Source: JASGJS01 sp047601185 (lineage in GTDB: Bacteria > Pseudomonadota > Gammaproteobacteria > JAURND01). From it: 64,000 bases of DNA. A program made the translations under genes and the position numbers. Under the pieces are notes generated by a model. That model ran no database searches and was not told the DNA's origin. It saw only the letters and a list, made by a program, of their open reading frames with translations. The stretch lies in NCBI GenBank assembly GCA_047601185.1, contig JASGJS010000001.1, positions 992,001 to 1,056,000 of the forward strand, written 5' to 3'. Of this stretch, positions 52,895-60,685 are shown one piece after another (the stretch's first letter is position 1; each line of letters opens with the position of its first letter).

Positions 52895-52941
52895 CCCCGC
52901 TGTGCCTGGCACACGCAAGCGTGTCCACAGGCACAGCGGGG
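52895..52941. other. Strong stem-loop
   Basis: CCCCGCTGTGCCTG pairs with CAGGCACAGCGGGG, and inside it ACACGC with GCGTGT around AA: a 20+ bp stem with one small internal loop. No T-run follows, so it is not a typical terminator. It lies 27 nt upstream of the start codon at 52969. In mobile elements such hairpins can be nick sites, single-strand origins or 5'-UTR structures. Confidence 0.5.
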
Positions 52942-52968
52942 CTAACCTTTTAACCAGGAGATGCAACA

Positions 52969-53220
52969 ATGCCTATCACACACTTTGATGCAACAGCAGC
53001 TTTACAAGATGTCCGCCACTATAAGCAACTTTGTTTACGTAAAAAGTATTTCTCATCGCGATTAGATCGTTATCGAGCTGAATTAGTGGCATTGCGTCGA
53101 GCCGGGGCTAGCTATCGGGAATTAGCGTTTTGGTTACGCAAACATAAGCGGCTCAAAAGCAACCCCACCACGATTATGCGCTATTTGAAACGCTTACCAG
53201 AATTAACTCATCAGGAATAA
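52969..53220 (+). CDS. Small HTH-like protein of the mobile element (83 aa)
   Basis: An 83-residue basic protein. About 30-75, RYRAELVALRRAGASYRELA followed by FWLRKHKRLKSNPTTIMRYL, reads as a helix-turn-helix of the kind seen in small accessory proteins of integrative elements (the ELVALRRAGASYRxIAxWL pattern resembles resolvase or MuB-type HTHs). CCAGGAG precedes the ATG by 6 nt, so it is probably translated. It is followed 4 nt later by the broken integrase-like gene. It probably acts as a DNA-binding accessory factor; not identified with a named family. Confidence 0.65.
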   Translation: MPITHFDATAALQDVRHYKQLCLRKKYFSSRLDRYRAELVALRRAGASYRELAFWLRKHKRLKSNPTTIMRYLKRLPELTHQE

Positions 53221-53224
53221 AAAT

Positions 53225-54115
53225 ATGCCAAGTTTTCGTTCTGCCAAACAACAAGCCAGTCATGCGGTGCAGAGAAAATTAAGTTTGAATCAGGCGGGTC
53301 ACACTAACAAAGATGATAAAAAAATTCACAGCTTGGGTACGGCCAGAAACTATACCCAAGCACTGACCCGCTTAACCCAATGATTGCAACAAAATAAATT
53401 GGGTGATTTAAAACAATTAACTTCAGAAATTGCGTGGCAATATTTAGAATTGCGAGGCCAAACAATTGGGCAAAAATTACTCGATCAAGAACGCCAAGCG
53501 ATCCAGTTGCATCTGGGAATCAAATTACCGGTTATTCGTTCAGAATTAACCCAAGTACTTAAAAGCCGCGCATATACTGCTGAACAAATTAGTGCTATTT
53601 CGCAAGCGCAAGCTGAGAAATATCGTCTAGCGACGCAAATTGCTAGCGCTGCCGGCTTACGGGCGCATGAATTATTGACTTTACAACCACAAAACAAACG
53701 CAATGCCAGCCAACATCGGCAATGGTCTGCGCAGAGATTTTTAGGTCGTAGTGGGATGATATACACAGTAGTGGGTAAGGGCGGGTTAATTCGTGATGTT
53801 TTAATCCCACATGACCTTGCTGTGCAGCTGGAGCAAGAGCAATTGCCACAGCCTATATCCATAAAAGATCGAGGCATTCAATATCGTCAATATTATGACG
53901 TAGGTGGTGGTAAACTTTGGTCTAACAGTTTTTCTGCCGCCAGTAAACGTTTGCTCAGTTGGTCGCATGGTGCGCATGGGTTAAGGCATAGTTATGCGCA
54001 ACAGCGTATGCAAGAATTGCAGCAACAAGGATTGTTATATTCCGCTGCCTTGAGCATTGTTAGCCAAGAGCTTGGTCATTTTCGCCCTGATATTACTGAA
54101 GTCTACTTAAGGTGA
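53225..54115 (+). pseudogene. Integrase-like (tyrosine recombinase) gene interrupted by an in-frame TGA
   Basis: ATG 53225 gives MPSFRSAKQQASHAVQRKLS and runs to TGA at 53381-53383; the same frame continues to 54115. The joined frame, with the stop read as any residue, is about 296 aa. Downstream of the stop are recombinase features: AAGLRAHELLTLQP (catalytic Arg), SWSHGAHGLRHSYAQQRM (HxLRH) and SQELGHFRPDITEVYLR (His and Tyr). It fits the integrase-domain proteins that accompany integrative elements. The context ...TRLTQ[stop]LQQNKLGDLK suggests TGG to TGA. The 53384 TTG could restart translation but lacks a clear ribosome site. Probably non-functional. Confidence 0.7.
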
Positions 54116-54848
54116 GGGTGCATGATTTCATTTTAAAAATCCGCGAAAAAACTTGCCAATTATAAAAAAGAGAGTATAAATAAAGTATGTATGGGATGAA
54201 CGCAACCTGAAAGCGTTTCGTGTTAATCACTTTACACGGTTATCAAATAAAGTGGGTCTTAGTGTTTGGTTTCATCAACTAATCAAACATTTTTTAACTA
54301 ATTTAAATAGGAGAAAACGAAGAGTAACAAAATGAGGTGTCGATGACTTGCATCGATATGGTGTGATCAGTCCGAGCCATGTTTTAACAATAAAACAAAC
54401 GGGGCGAATCGGTGGTAACCAACCTGCCGCGCAATTGGGGTGACTTAATTGTGGGAAGTTCTAACGGAAATTTTAAAAAATTAATCCAGTCGGTATAGGT
54501 TCTAAACACGCAAATTTTTATGTTAACTTTTTGGTGATTTGAATCATCACTTCTACTTCTAAACAGCGATTCTCCACTATTAGCCCACACACCAAAAACT
54601 ATAAGCCTTGCTGAAGCATGTTGAAACAGGAAGACGAACTTGGGGATATGTGGACGATTCCCGCGCATCAGTCAACGTCCTACGGAACGTATGCACAAAC
54701 TATGGACAACGCTAAAAAGCGCGTTGACCACAGCTTGCACACACTCGTTGACTTCTCGCCCACATACCCACAAGCACAACAATCATTGTTTTTAATTCAT
54801 TTTAAACTGGGCTAGAATTTTCTAAAAATTCGGTGTGTCGGCGGGGTC
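54116..54848. other. Gene-free 730 bp, possible replication or transfer origin
   Basis: No convincing gene. About 54180-54335 contains one frame coding for some 50 residues without a start codon, with the look of a remnant. About 54640-54790 is rich in CCACA/CACA-type motifs (GTTGACCACAGCTTGCACAC, CCCACATACCCACAAGCACA), like origin regions of mobile plasmids and elements. It is flanked on the right by a ribbon-helix-helix gene, as is common at oriT or oriV. This is a suggestion only. Confidence 0.3.
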
Positions 54849-55091
54849 CTAAGCATCGGGTCGAGATTTTTTTAAGAGTTTGGGAACCTTGTTGGCAATC
54901 GTTTCAAGTTCCGTCTCTGAGTAGGAAGCTATCACTGTTAAACCCATTCGTACCACTTGGCTATCCGTTAAAACTACTTTGCGGTTTAACGCTCTATCTT
55001 TTACCGCTTCAATGTTGTCAACGTCAAGATGCGTTAAGGTATAGCTGCGTTTAATTGATTTTGCTTTGGGGTCTAGTTTAGGCCGTACCAA
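54849..55091 (-). CDS. Small DNA-binding-like protein (80 aa), TTG start
   Basis: An 80-residue protein, VRPKLDPKAKSIKRSYTLTH at the N-terminus followed by LDVDNIEAVKDRALNRKVVL and a helical C-terminus. The basic N-terminus, a probable beta strand (KRSYTLT) and two helices suit a ribbon-helix-helix regulator of the ParG/MobC-accessory sort. AAGGAG lies 6 nt before a TTG (55091), which fixes the unusual start. It is the only minus-strand gene in the main part of the island. The divergent spacer to 55274 carries AGGATA...TATCCT (about 55125-55147) and TTGACA (55148), probably operator and promoter. Exact family not identified. Confidence 0.55.
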   Translation of the reverse strand: MVRPKLDPKAKSIKRSYTLTHLDVDNIEAVKDRALNRKVVLTDSQVVRMGLTVIASYSETELETIANKVPKLLKKSRPDA

Positions 55092-55147
55092 AGTTGGCTC
55101 CTTATAAAGGTGATTGTTCTAGAGAGGATACTATATTGATAATATCC

Positions 55148-55176
55148 TTGACAAGTCAGGTGTTTAATGGTTACTG
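55148..55176 (+). promoter_or_regulatory. Candidate promoter of the 55274-55866 genes
   Basis: TTGACA at 55148-55153 is a perfect -35 hexamer; 17 bp later the -10 candidate is weak (TTACTG, 55171-55176). An inverted repeat AGGATA/TATCCT overlaps its left side, so a repressor, for example the adjacent TTG-started protein, could control it. Confidence 0.35.
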
Positions 55177-55273
55177 TATGTCTTGTATTCTATTTTTTGA
55201 ATGAGCGTGACGCGCAGTGCTCTCAACACAAACGCGCCACTGACCAATAACTAACCTTCTTCGGAGGCTAACT

Positions 55274-55564
55274 ATGGCTAACGATAGCCTAAACCACTTC
55301 CCCTCATTCGTAAACCAACAAATGGGTTCGATTGAAGACATTCATGAGCAATTGAGCAAAGCTAATGCTATGATGCAAGTCGCTTTGCATGGTTCCTTTC
55401 TGCATCACTCTAAGGCATTGATCCATAATTACTTATTGATCATCAGCGATTTATTGGACAATGCTTGTCAACAAAGTCGGCAATCCTTGTTAGATTTCGA
55501 CGAAAATTACGAGAAGACACAGCCTTGCATGACTATTAAAATGCGAGAGGAGGCGTCAAAATGA
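55274..55564 (+). CDS. Unknown helical protein of the mobile element (96 aa)
   Basis: A 96-residue soluble, mostly helical protein (SIEDIHEQLSKANAMMQVAL, ALIHNYLLIISDLLDNACQQ). CGGAGG lies 6 nt before the ATG. The stop overlaps the start of the next gene by 4 nt, so the two are coupled. No family recognised; its position next to a small DNA-binding gene and a candidate origin suggests a mobilisation or maintenance accessory role. A good ribosome site and coupling make it a real gene. Confidence 0.6.
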   Translation: MANDSLNHFPSFVNQQMGSIEDIHEQLSKANAMMQVALHGSFLHHSKALIHNYLLIISDLLDNACQQSRQSLLDFDENYEKTQPCMTIKMREEASK

Positions 55565-55866
55565 ACCGAATTATTCAAAAAGAAGCTTTACAAGCCCAAA
55601 AAATGATAGAGAAACTCAGTTTTTTGGTGGGGGAAGTTTTTAGTGATTCTACGACCAGTCAATATTATCCTTACGACAGCCCTGGTCAACGGAGATTGTC
55701 GGCCATTAATGAGGAAGTTGCAGCCGTTAGAGTTTATGTGAATGATATCGTCGAAAGGCTAGAGCGGCGTGAGTTTTGGCGCGGACAGTTGCGTTTTGCT
55801 GCGACCATGGCAATTGGGATCATCGTTGGAATGGTGATGCCGCATATAGTGCTTTCCGTTTTGTAA
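55561..55866 (+). CDS. Unknown protein with C-terminal membrane segment (101 aa)
   Basis: A 101-residue protein: helical N-terminal 75 residues (KEALQAQKMIEKLSFLVGEV, INEEVAAVRVYVNDIVERLE) and one C-terminal hydrophobic segment (about 79-99, FAATMAIGIIVGMVMPHIVL). Translationally coupled to the 96-aa gene upstream (ATGA). A tail-anchored topology is plausible. No family recognised. Confidence 0.6.
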   Translation: MNRIIQKEALQAQKMIEKLSFLVGEVFSDSTTSQYYPYDSPGQRRLSAINEEVAAVRVYVNDIVERLERREFWRGQLRFAATMAIGIIVGMVMPHIVLSVL

Positions 55867-56363
55867 AATTAAGTAAGCAATAGTTATCATTAACTTTGAG
55901 AATCTAGAAGTTTCATTAGATTGGGTAGGTGAAATTGATAATTTGGAATTTAAGATTTCTATTGCTCCCCCGATTTACGAATGAAGTTCAATTACTAAGG
56001 AGTGAGAAAAATGCTTGAAAAAAAATTAACATGGAGAGAGTTCCAAGAAGTAGTACAGTTTGACAATGACAAGGAATGGCTCTATAGAGGGCATGCTTCA
56101 AGTTCATGGCTCCTAGAAACAACATTAAGGAGATTTACTTTTGAAGATCAAATTTTGGGAAGAAGGTATCATCAGATACTCGATATTGTGCTATCGGACC
56201 CGCGAGTACGAAAATATCCTATATTCAAAGATTTTCAATTTCCTAAAGAGTCTCCATTTAAAATAGGTTTATTGTGTGGGGATGAGTGGTAATCCTCCCC
56301 TAAAATAGTACAACCCATAAGTAGAGTTTTCCGATAAACTAGTCGAACTAAGAGGACTCTACA

Positions 56364-56627
56364 ATGAAAAAAACGAGATTTACTGAAAACCAAATAATTG
56401 GGATTTTAAAAGAGCTTGAAGCCGGTGTGCCCATCGTCGATTTAAGCCGAAAATATGCCATTAGCGAGGCAACGATTTATAGCTGGCGGAACAAATTTAA
56501 TGGAATGATCGAATCAGATGTAAAACGCTTAAAACAGCTAGAAGAAGAAAATCAGCGCTTAAAACATATGTATGCTGAATTAAGCCTGGATTATCGGGTA
56601 TTGAAAGATGTTCTCGAAAAAAAATAG
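56364..56627 (+). CDS. IS3-family transposase OrfA
   Basis: 87-residue OrfA: helix-turn-helix with RFTENQIIGILKELEAGVPI and AISEATIYSWRNKF, then a leucine zipper-like segment (VKRLKQLEEENQRLKHMYAE). It ends at a run of eight A (56617-56624) directly followed by TAG, the expected place for programmed -1 frameshifting into orfB, which would make the OrfAB transposase. Normal length for the IS407/IS3 groups and apparently intact. Confidence 0.9.
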   Translation: MKKTRFTENQIIGILKELEAGVPIVDLSRKYAISEATIYSWRNKFNGMIESDVKRLKQLEEENQRLKHMYAELSLDYRVLKDVLEKK

Positions 56628-56707
56628 TTACGGCAGTAGAGCGTAGAGAATGGGTTAATTATGCAATTCAAACCCATCAAATTAGCCTAAATCGAGCCTG
56701 CCGATTA

Positions 56708-57442
56708 TTGAACATTAGTCGTTCAGTTTTTGGATATTCTCATAAATTAGAAAATGATGAGGAGATTAAATGTGCTCTGCAGGATTTAGCCATTAGGTAT
56801 CGCCGTTATGGGTTTGAAAAGATGTTTCAAAAACTCAGACAACAAGGTTATCAATGGAACCATAAGCGTGTTTATAGGGTTTATTGTGATTTAAAATTAA
56901 ATTTAAGACGTAAGCCCAAAAGGCGACTGCCACAGAGAGAGAAAACTGCGTTGAATTGGCCAATGCAAATGAATGAAAGCTGGTCGATGGATTTCATGAG
57001 CGATGCACTTGCAAATGGTAGGCGATTTCGCACTGTGAATGTACTGGATGACTGCAATCGGGAAGCATTGGGAATCCAAGCAAATTTATCATTACCTGCT
57101 AAACGGGTAACAGCGTTTTTAGATTGGATATCTATCAAGCATGGTTATCCTATGCAGCTTCGGGTGGATAATGGCCCTGAGAATATTTCAAAAGAAATGT
57201 TTGATTGGGCCAAAAAACATGGTGTAAAGCTTCGTCATATTGAGCCAGGAAAACCAGCACAGAATGCTTATATCGAACGATTTAATCGTACTTATCGTGA
57301 AGAAGTATTAGGTGTGCATTTATTTAAGGATATTAACCACGTGCAAGCCATAACTGATCAATGGTTACAGGAATATAACCTGGAAAGACCCCATCAGTCG
57401 CTGGGGCATTTGACACCACAGCAATATAGGGAAATGCTATGA
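56708..57442 (+). CDS. IS3-family transposase OrfB (DDE integrase domain)
   Basis: The frame is open upstream from the A-run at 56617 (KKIVTAVERREWVNYAIQTH), so the functional product is the frameshifted OrfAB and the true join lies near 56625; 56708 (TTG) is only the first start-like codon. The DDE triad is present: SWSMDFMSDAL, LRVDNGPENIS and YIERFNRTYREEVL, with the IS3 C-terminal YNLERPHQSLGHLTPQQYRE. No interruption is visible, so the element may still be active. Confidence 0.9.
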   Translation: MNISRSVFGYSHKLENDEEIKCALQDLAIRYRRYGFEKMFQKLRQQGYQWNHKRVYRVYCDLKLNLRRKPKRRLPQREKTALNWPMQMNESWSMDFMSDALANGRRFRTVNVLDDCNREALGIQANLSLPAKRVTAFLDWISIKHGYPMQLRVDNGPENISKEMFDWAKKHGVKLRHIEPGKPAQNAYIERFNRTYREEVLGVHLFKDINHVQAITDQWLQEYNLERPHQSLGHLTPQQYREML

Positions 57443-58280
57443 TTTCTACTTATGCGTTGTACTAAAAATGGGGGGTTGACAGAGTCACATGAAAAAGAGT
57501 TCCAAAATTTATTTGATCTGATGATTTGTTTAAGGCACTTGGGATTTCCTAGCCCCTTACTAGATTGGAGTCAGGACTCACGAGTCGCAGCGTTTTTTGC
57601 CGCAAGTAGCTTTCAGAATGAGCCACTAGCCATAATTCGGATGAAATCGCACCCCGAATTCGATCCATTTGGTTTAAGGTTACATCGATCACAGTTCAAT
57701 TTTGTAAAACATGAAAGGCATATTCTCCAAGCATCGGTTTATACTTTACTAACACAACAGGCTCATTCTGATATCTTAGGAAAACCTGAGATGAGGCAAG
57801 GCCCAATTTTCTGTTTACGGCCCTATGAACAATTAACTCACGAGACTATAGAGTTACAAAAATTTGTTATTACTGAGAGCGAAAATAGAGAAGATCGATT
57901 AAAAATATTAAAAGAATTGTATGATGATGGTTTTAGTTACAGCAGAATTTATGGAGATACTGATTTGTTGGAAAATACTGTTTTAAAAGATATTGCTATT
58001 AATGCCATCCTCTTAAATCGTCTTGCGCCCGTCCCTTCATCTCCTCGTGAAGTTGTAGAAGGGATATAAAAAGGGAGGAGAGGAGCGGAGCGGTTATCCA
58101 GAGGGTCCACAGGCGGTTGAGCTATATTGAGAAGCTCTGCCCTGGGGACTTAATGGATAACTGCTGAAGATTCTAAGCACTTCATGAGGGTAGAGTAAGG
58201 TGGGCATTATTTCTAAGTTGTTCGATCTTCTAAGGGCTGGTAACCTTCAAAAAAGGGTTATTCTTGATAGGGAAGGGGCG

Positions 58281-58415
58281 GGTTCGCTTGATTTTCAAGT
58301 GCCAAAATTTTGGGGTATTTTTCGGGGCATATTGAGCCTTGATCTATAATTATTTATATTTAAATCAATTAGTTGTTAGATAATTAAATTCCCATCCACT
58401 CCGCCATCCTTCCTT
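58281..58415. other. Internal island junction: right-arm repeat plus attachment site copy
   Basis: 58281-58337 (GGTTCGCTTGATTTTCAAGT... TTTTGGGGTATTTTTCGGGG) is repeated at 60123-60179 with two mismatches. 54 bp later CCCATCCACTCCGCCATCCT TCCTT (58391-58415) copies the tRNA-Asp end with one mismatch. This is the right end of the element that starts at 47648 and the left end of a second, smaller one. The 440 bp from 58070 to 58509 hold no gene. Confidence 0.75.
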
Positions 58416-58509
58416 TTTTAATATGCCCCCTCATTTGGAGCAGAGCCATTGCTATTGCAAATTCCAAAAAAGTGCTATCATTTGTTGGAACATTTATGGG
58501 GGATTCTTG

Positions 58510-58827
58510 ATGGATACTTTTACTGTTCGAGACTTGCGCGAACATACTGGTCAGTTGATCCATGATGCCGAAGCTGGCAAACTTTCGCTGGTGACGAAAC
58601 ATGGGCGGCCAGTTTTCCTAGCTGTACCCTTCAGCGACGACATTGTGGAATTAGGGATTAAAACTGCTTTAGCAATTAAGCTGTATCAAGAAGATACGCT
58701 GACTTTAGAAAAAGCTGCCAAGTTGGCGAATATTTCTATGGAAGCGTTGATCGAAAAACTGGGTAACCTGGGAATTCCTGTTGTCCGTTATTCTGATTTG
58801 AGCCAGGAATTAAAAGATTTTGAATAA
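58510..58827 (+). CDS. Phd/UPF0175-type antitoxin
   Basis: A 105-residue antitoxin. The N-terminal part is Phd/YefM-like (TFTVRDLREHTGQLIHDAEA, KLSLVTKHGRPVFLAVPFSD), followed by a UPF0175-like helical region (ALAIKLYQEDTLTLEKAAKL, ANISMEALIEKLGNLGIPVV) that probably contacts the toxin. The ATG at 58510 has GGGGG 7 nt upstream and gives the family length; an in-frame upstream opening at 58423 is rejected. Its end overlaps the toxin start by 8 nt. It lies 95 bp after the internal att site, as typical cargo stabilising an island. Confidence 0.85.
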   Translation: MDTFTVRDLREHTGQLIHDAEAGKLSLVTKHGRPVFLAVPFSDDIVELGIKTALAIKLYQEDTLTLEKAAKLANISMEALIEKLGNLGIPVVRYSDLSQELKDFE

Positions 58828-59311
58828 GACAATTCTTATTTCGGACGCTGGTCCATTGATTGCTTTTGGACAGCTAAACTTTTTCCCAACTCTTACTCAG
58901 TTGCTCGGAACAATCATAATTCCCGAAGCAGTTGCTCAAGAGTGTACACGTGAAAACTTCCGTCCCGGCGCTATAGCCATACAATCTGCTGTACAAAAGG
59001 AAATAATCCAGGTGTATCCGAATCCTGACATGACAGAATTCTCTCTTAGCTCGTCACTGGGCAAAGGTGAGTCGACAGCAATTGTATTAGCAATAAAATT
59101 AAATGCCGGATTGCTTGTAGACGAAAAACTTGCTCGTAAAACAGCTACACGCTTTAATGTGAAAATAATTGGCACAGCGGGCGTTTTATTGCTGGCCAAG
59201 AAAAAAGGTATAATACCTGCCGTGTCACCCATAATTCAGCAATTGAAAAATTTGGGTTATCGTATGGCAGATTTTTTGATTACCGAGATTAATAAGTTAG
59301 CTGGAGAGTAA
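58820..59311 (+). CDS. PIN-domain (DUF3368-type) toxin
   Basis: A 163-residue PIN-fold ribonuclease of the DUF3368 group. Acidic residues of the active site are visible: ILISDAGPLIAFGQL (Asp9), PEAVAQECTRE (Glu), LGKGESTAIVLAIKLNAGLL (Glu) and LLVDEKLARKTA (Asp). The start is a TTG overlapping the antitoxin by 8 nt, so toxin yield depends on antitoxin translation. It should cleave RNA when free; target unknown. Intact. Confidence 0.85.
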   Translation: MNKTILISDAGPLIAFGQLNFFPTLTQLLGTIIIPEAVAQECTRENFRPGAIAIQSAVQKEIIQVYPNPDMTEFSLSSSLGKGESTAIVLAIKLNAGLLVDEKLARKTATRFNVKIIGTAGVLLLAKKKGIIPAVSPIIQQLKNLGYRMADFLITEINKLAGE

Positions 59312-59475
59312 TTGAGTTGTTTTGTTGGGCAGTCTCACAGCAATTTCATGGATTGAATAGGTTTGTGTAAACATCGATATTTTGTATCTTTTAAAAGTTC
59401 ATGCAAGTGCACTGGAGTGTATATCCAGTCGATACTAATATTTTTTCCAAATAAATGAGTAGTTTACAGATTCGC

Positions 59476-59988
59476 TTATCGAGAAAAAATACAACGAGAA
59501 AGCTCTAATTCAGAATTGGCTTTTTCCTGGTCCTGATCTCGCCAGGATTTTGAGGCGCTCACATTTTGTGTTATTCCGCTTTCTTTGCTGCCCATTACGT
59601 CTAAGAAATTTTGGATGGTCTGTCGTTCCTTGCGCCATGCAAAATGTTCAACAGTCATGGCAATGACTTCTTGTATAGCCATTAATGCCACACCGATTAA
59701 AACACCCATGACCATTCTTATCGGATTAAATCCGAATATCGCGGTATCGATAGCTACTCCTGCCATTGTGCCTGCCATGGTTGTAAATTTAACACATTTA
59801 TTAATAGTATCAATATTTTCTCTAATTTTGGCTTGTCTGGCGGTAAGTCTACGTTGTATTATAGCTAATTCGCCTTGAGCTACTTTAGGATCCACCCCCG
59901 TGGCCTTATTGTAGCTGTCTTCGCTAATTAATTTTTTTTGTTTTAACTCAAATAAACAGTCTTTTAAATTGATTGGCGATTGTGGCAT
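59476..59988 (-). CDS. Small protein with membrane segments (170 aa), PmrA-like promoter, candidate effector
   Basis: A 170-residue protein. The N-terminal 65 residues are charged and helical (DCLFELKQKKLISEDSYNKA, AIIQRRLTARQAKIRENIDT), then two hydrophobic stretches (about 67-85 and 88-112, with FNPIRMVMGVLIGVALMAIQ), then a charged helical tail. No family recognised. Upstream, on the same strand, is a PmrA-box-like repeat with the same 7-bp distance to a -10 element as that of the kinase gene at 6481. Located as cargo between two attachment sites. Effector status is an inference from promoter and topology. Confidence 0.6.
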   Translation of the reverse strand: MPQSPINLKDCLFELKQKKLISEDSYNKATGVDPKVAQGELAIIQRRLTARQAKIRENIDTINKCVKFTTMAGTMAGVAIDTAIFGFNPIRMVMGVLIGVALMAIQEVIAMTVEHFAWRKERQTIQNFLDVMGSKESGITQNVSASKSWRDQDQEKANSELELSRCIFSR

Positions 59989-60026
59989 ATTGGTCTCTGC
60001 ATAATTAATTTATGAAAATTACTTGT

Positions 60027-60059
60027 ATAATATCTTATCAAACTTAAAGTAATATTAAC
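60027..60059 (-). promoter_or_regulatory. PmrA-box-like direct repeat plus -10 element (second case)
   Basis: On the minus strand: GTTAATATT (60059-60051), two bases, TTTAAGTTT (60048-60040), 11 bp apart, then 7 bp and TATTAT (60032-60027). The layout is the same as at 6413-6445. It points to the gene at 59988-59476. The second half-site is imperfect. Confidence 0.4.
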
Positions 60060-60122
60060 AATTGTCCTTCAATTGAGCCTACGATACCTTCTGAGCCATT
60101 GTTTTTAATAGCGCGGAACGCT

Positions 60123-60249
60123 GGTTCGATTGATTTTCAAGTGCCAAAATTTTGGGGTATTTTTCGGGGTATATTGAGCATTTACATGTAATAATTCATT
60201 TATAAATCAATGCATTGTGCATTAATTCAGTTCCCGTCCACTCCGCCAT
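60123..60249. other. Right end of the island (arm repeat plus attachment site)
   Basis: 60123-60179 repeats the segment at 58281-58337 (55 of 57 bp). 60233-60249, CCCGTCCACTCCGCCAT, matches the tRNA-Asp end exactly for 17 bp and then diverges. It marks the outer right end of the composite island. The broken PIN gene that follows begins 17 bp later, so chromosomal sequence probably resumes here. Confidence 0.75.
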
Positions 60250-60265
60250 GTTACTTTGCTAATGT

Positions 60266-60685
60266 TTAATTTTCCATTACCCATGGATTGATGACCTGCA
60301 CTCCTAGCTTTGTAAGGAGTAGTGTCTCTGGATGCCACGATAAATTTACGTGAAGCTGCTATGGCTGCTATGTATCCATCAGGTGTTGAAAGACCTTGAC
60401 CTGAATTTCTGGCAGTCGCGGCCAGTTCAGCATAATGATGAGCTGCTTTAGTATCAAATGATAATATCCGGTCATTAAAAAGTTCTACTAACGCATCAAG
60501 GGCGTGAGTCAATAAATTTTACGTCTCCCCACGGGTAATACAGCAATACCAAACAATAGCTCAGCCAGCGTCACACTGGACAAATATAGGGTTTCTGCAG
60601 TCTGCTCATTGAGCCAGGCTTGTACAGTTGGATGTGGTTCTGGCTTCATTGCTTCAGAAATGACGTTTGTATCTAATATGATCAT
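60266..60685 (-). pseudogene. FitB/VapC-like PIN toxin gene, frameshifted
   Basis: Reading from 60685: MIILDTNVISEAMKPEPHPT, then LYLSSVTLAELLFGIAVLPV and a stop after about 59 codons (near 60510). One frame over the chain continues LTHALDALVELFNDRILSFD and GQGLSTPDGYIAAIAASRKF, with IVASRDTTPYKA; near 60305 a second shift is needed to read the usual ending VQVINPW. So two single-base frameshifts in an otherwise complete PIN toxin of the FitB type (Asp in LDTN, Glu in LAEL, Asp in TPDGYIAA, Asp in SRDT). The start overlaps the antitoxin stop by 4 nt. The toxin is presumably dead. Confidence 0.8.

Larger units (their letters stand above)
56294..57471 (+). mobile_element. IS3-family insertion sequence (IS407-group-like)
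   Basis: About 1.18 kb with related ends: left CCCCTAAAATAGTACAACCC, right (complement) CCCCATTTTTAGTACAACGC, both followed by ATAAGTAGA. It contains orfA and orfB of an IS3-type transposase in -1 overlapping arrangement. A clear target duplication cannot be delimited, so the exact ends are good to a few bases. It sits in the FRG-domain gene. Confidence 0.85.
56002..58069 (+). pseudogene. FRG-domain protein gene split by an IS3-family insertion
   Basis: N-terminal piece 56002-56292 (ATG with GGAG upstream) contains the FRG-type LYRGHASSSWLLETTLRR (about 28-45). C-terminal piece from about 57471 to 58069 continues LTESHEKEFQNLFDLMICLR and HLGFPSPLLDWSQDSRVAAFFAA, the second FRG motif (xGxPSxLLDWSxDxxxAxxFA). 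Joining ...GDEW to LTESHEKEF restores one frame. FRG proteins are of unknown function, frequent in defence-related islands and phages. The insertion removes function unless the IS excises precisely. Confidence 0.8.

Noticed and set aside
52131..53383. TGA read as tryptophan (recoded genetic code)
   Set aside because: Complete genes here, such as icmB and the integrase, end at TGA, so general recoding is excluded; local decay or readthrough remains.
54174..54335. Open frame of about 50 codons (YVWDERNLKAFRVNHF...)
   Set aside because: No start codon or ribosome site; possibly a remnant, not supportable as a gene.
54384..54815. Overlapping ORFs on both strands in the origin-like gap
   Set aside because: No ribosome sites, odd composition and mutual overlap; taken as chance frames.
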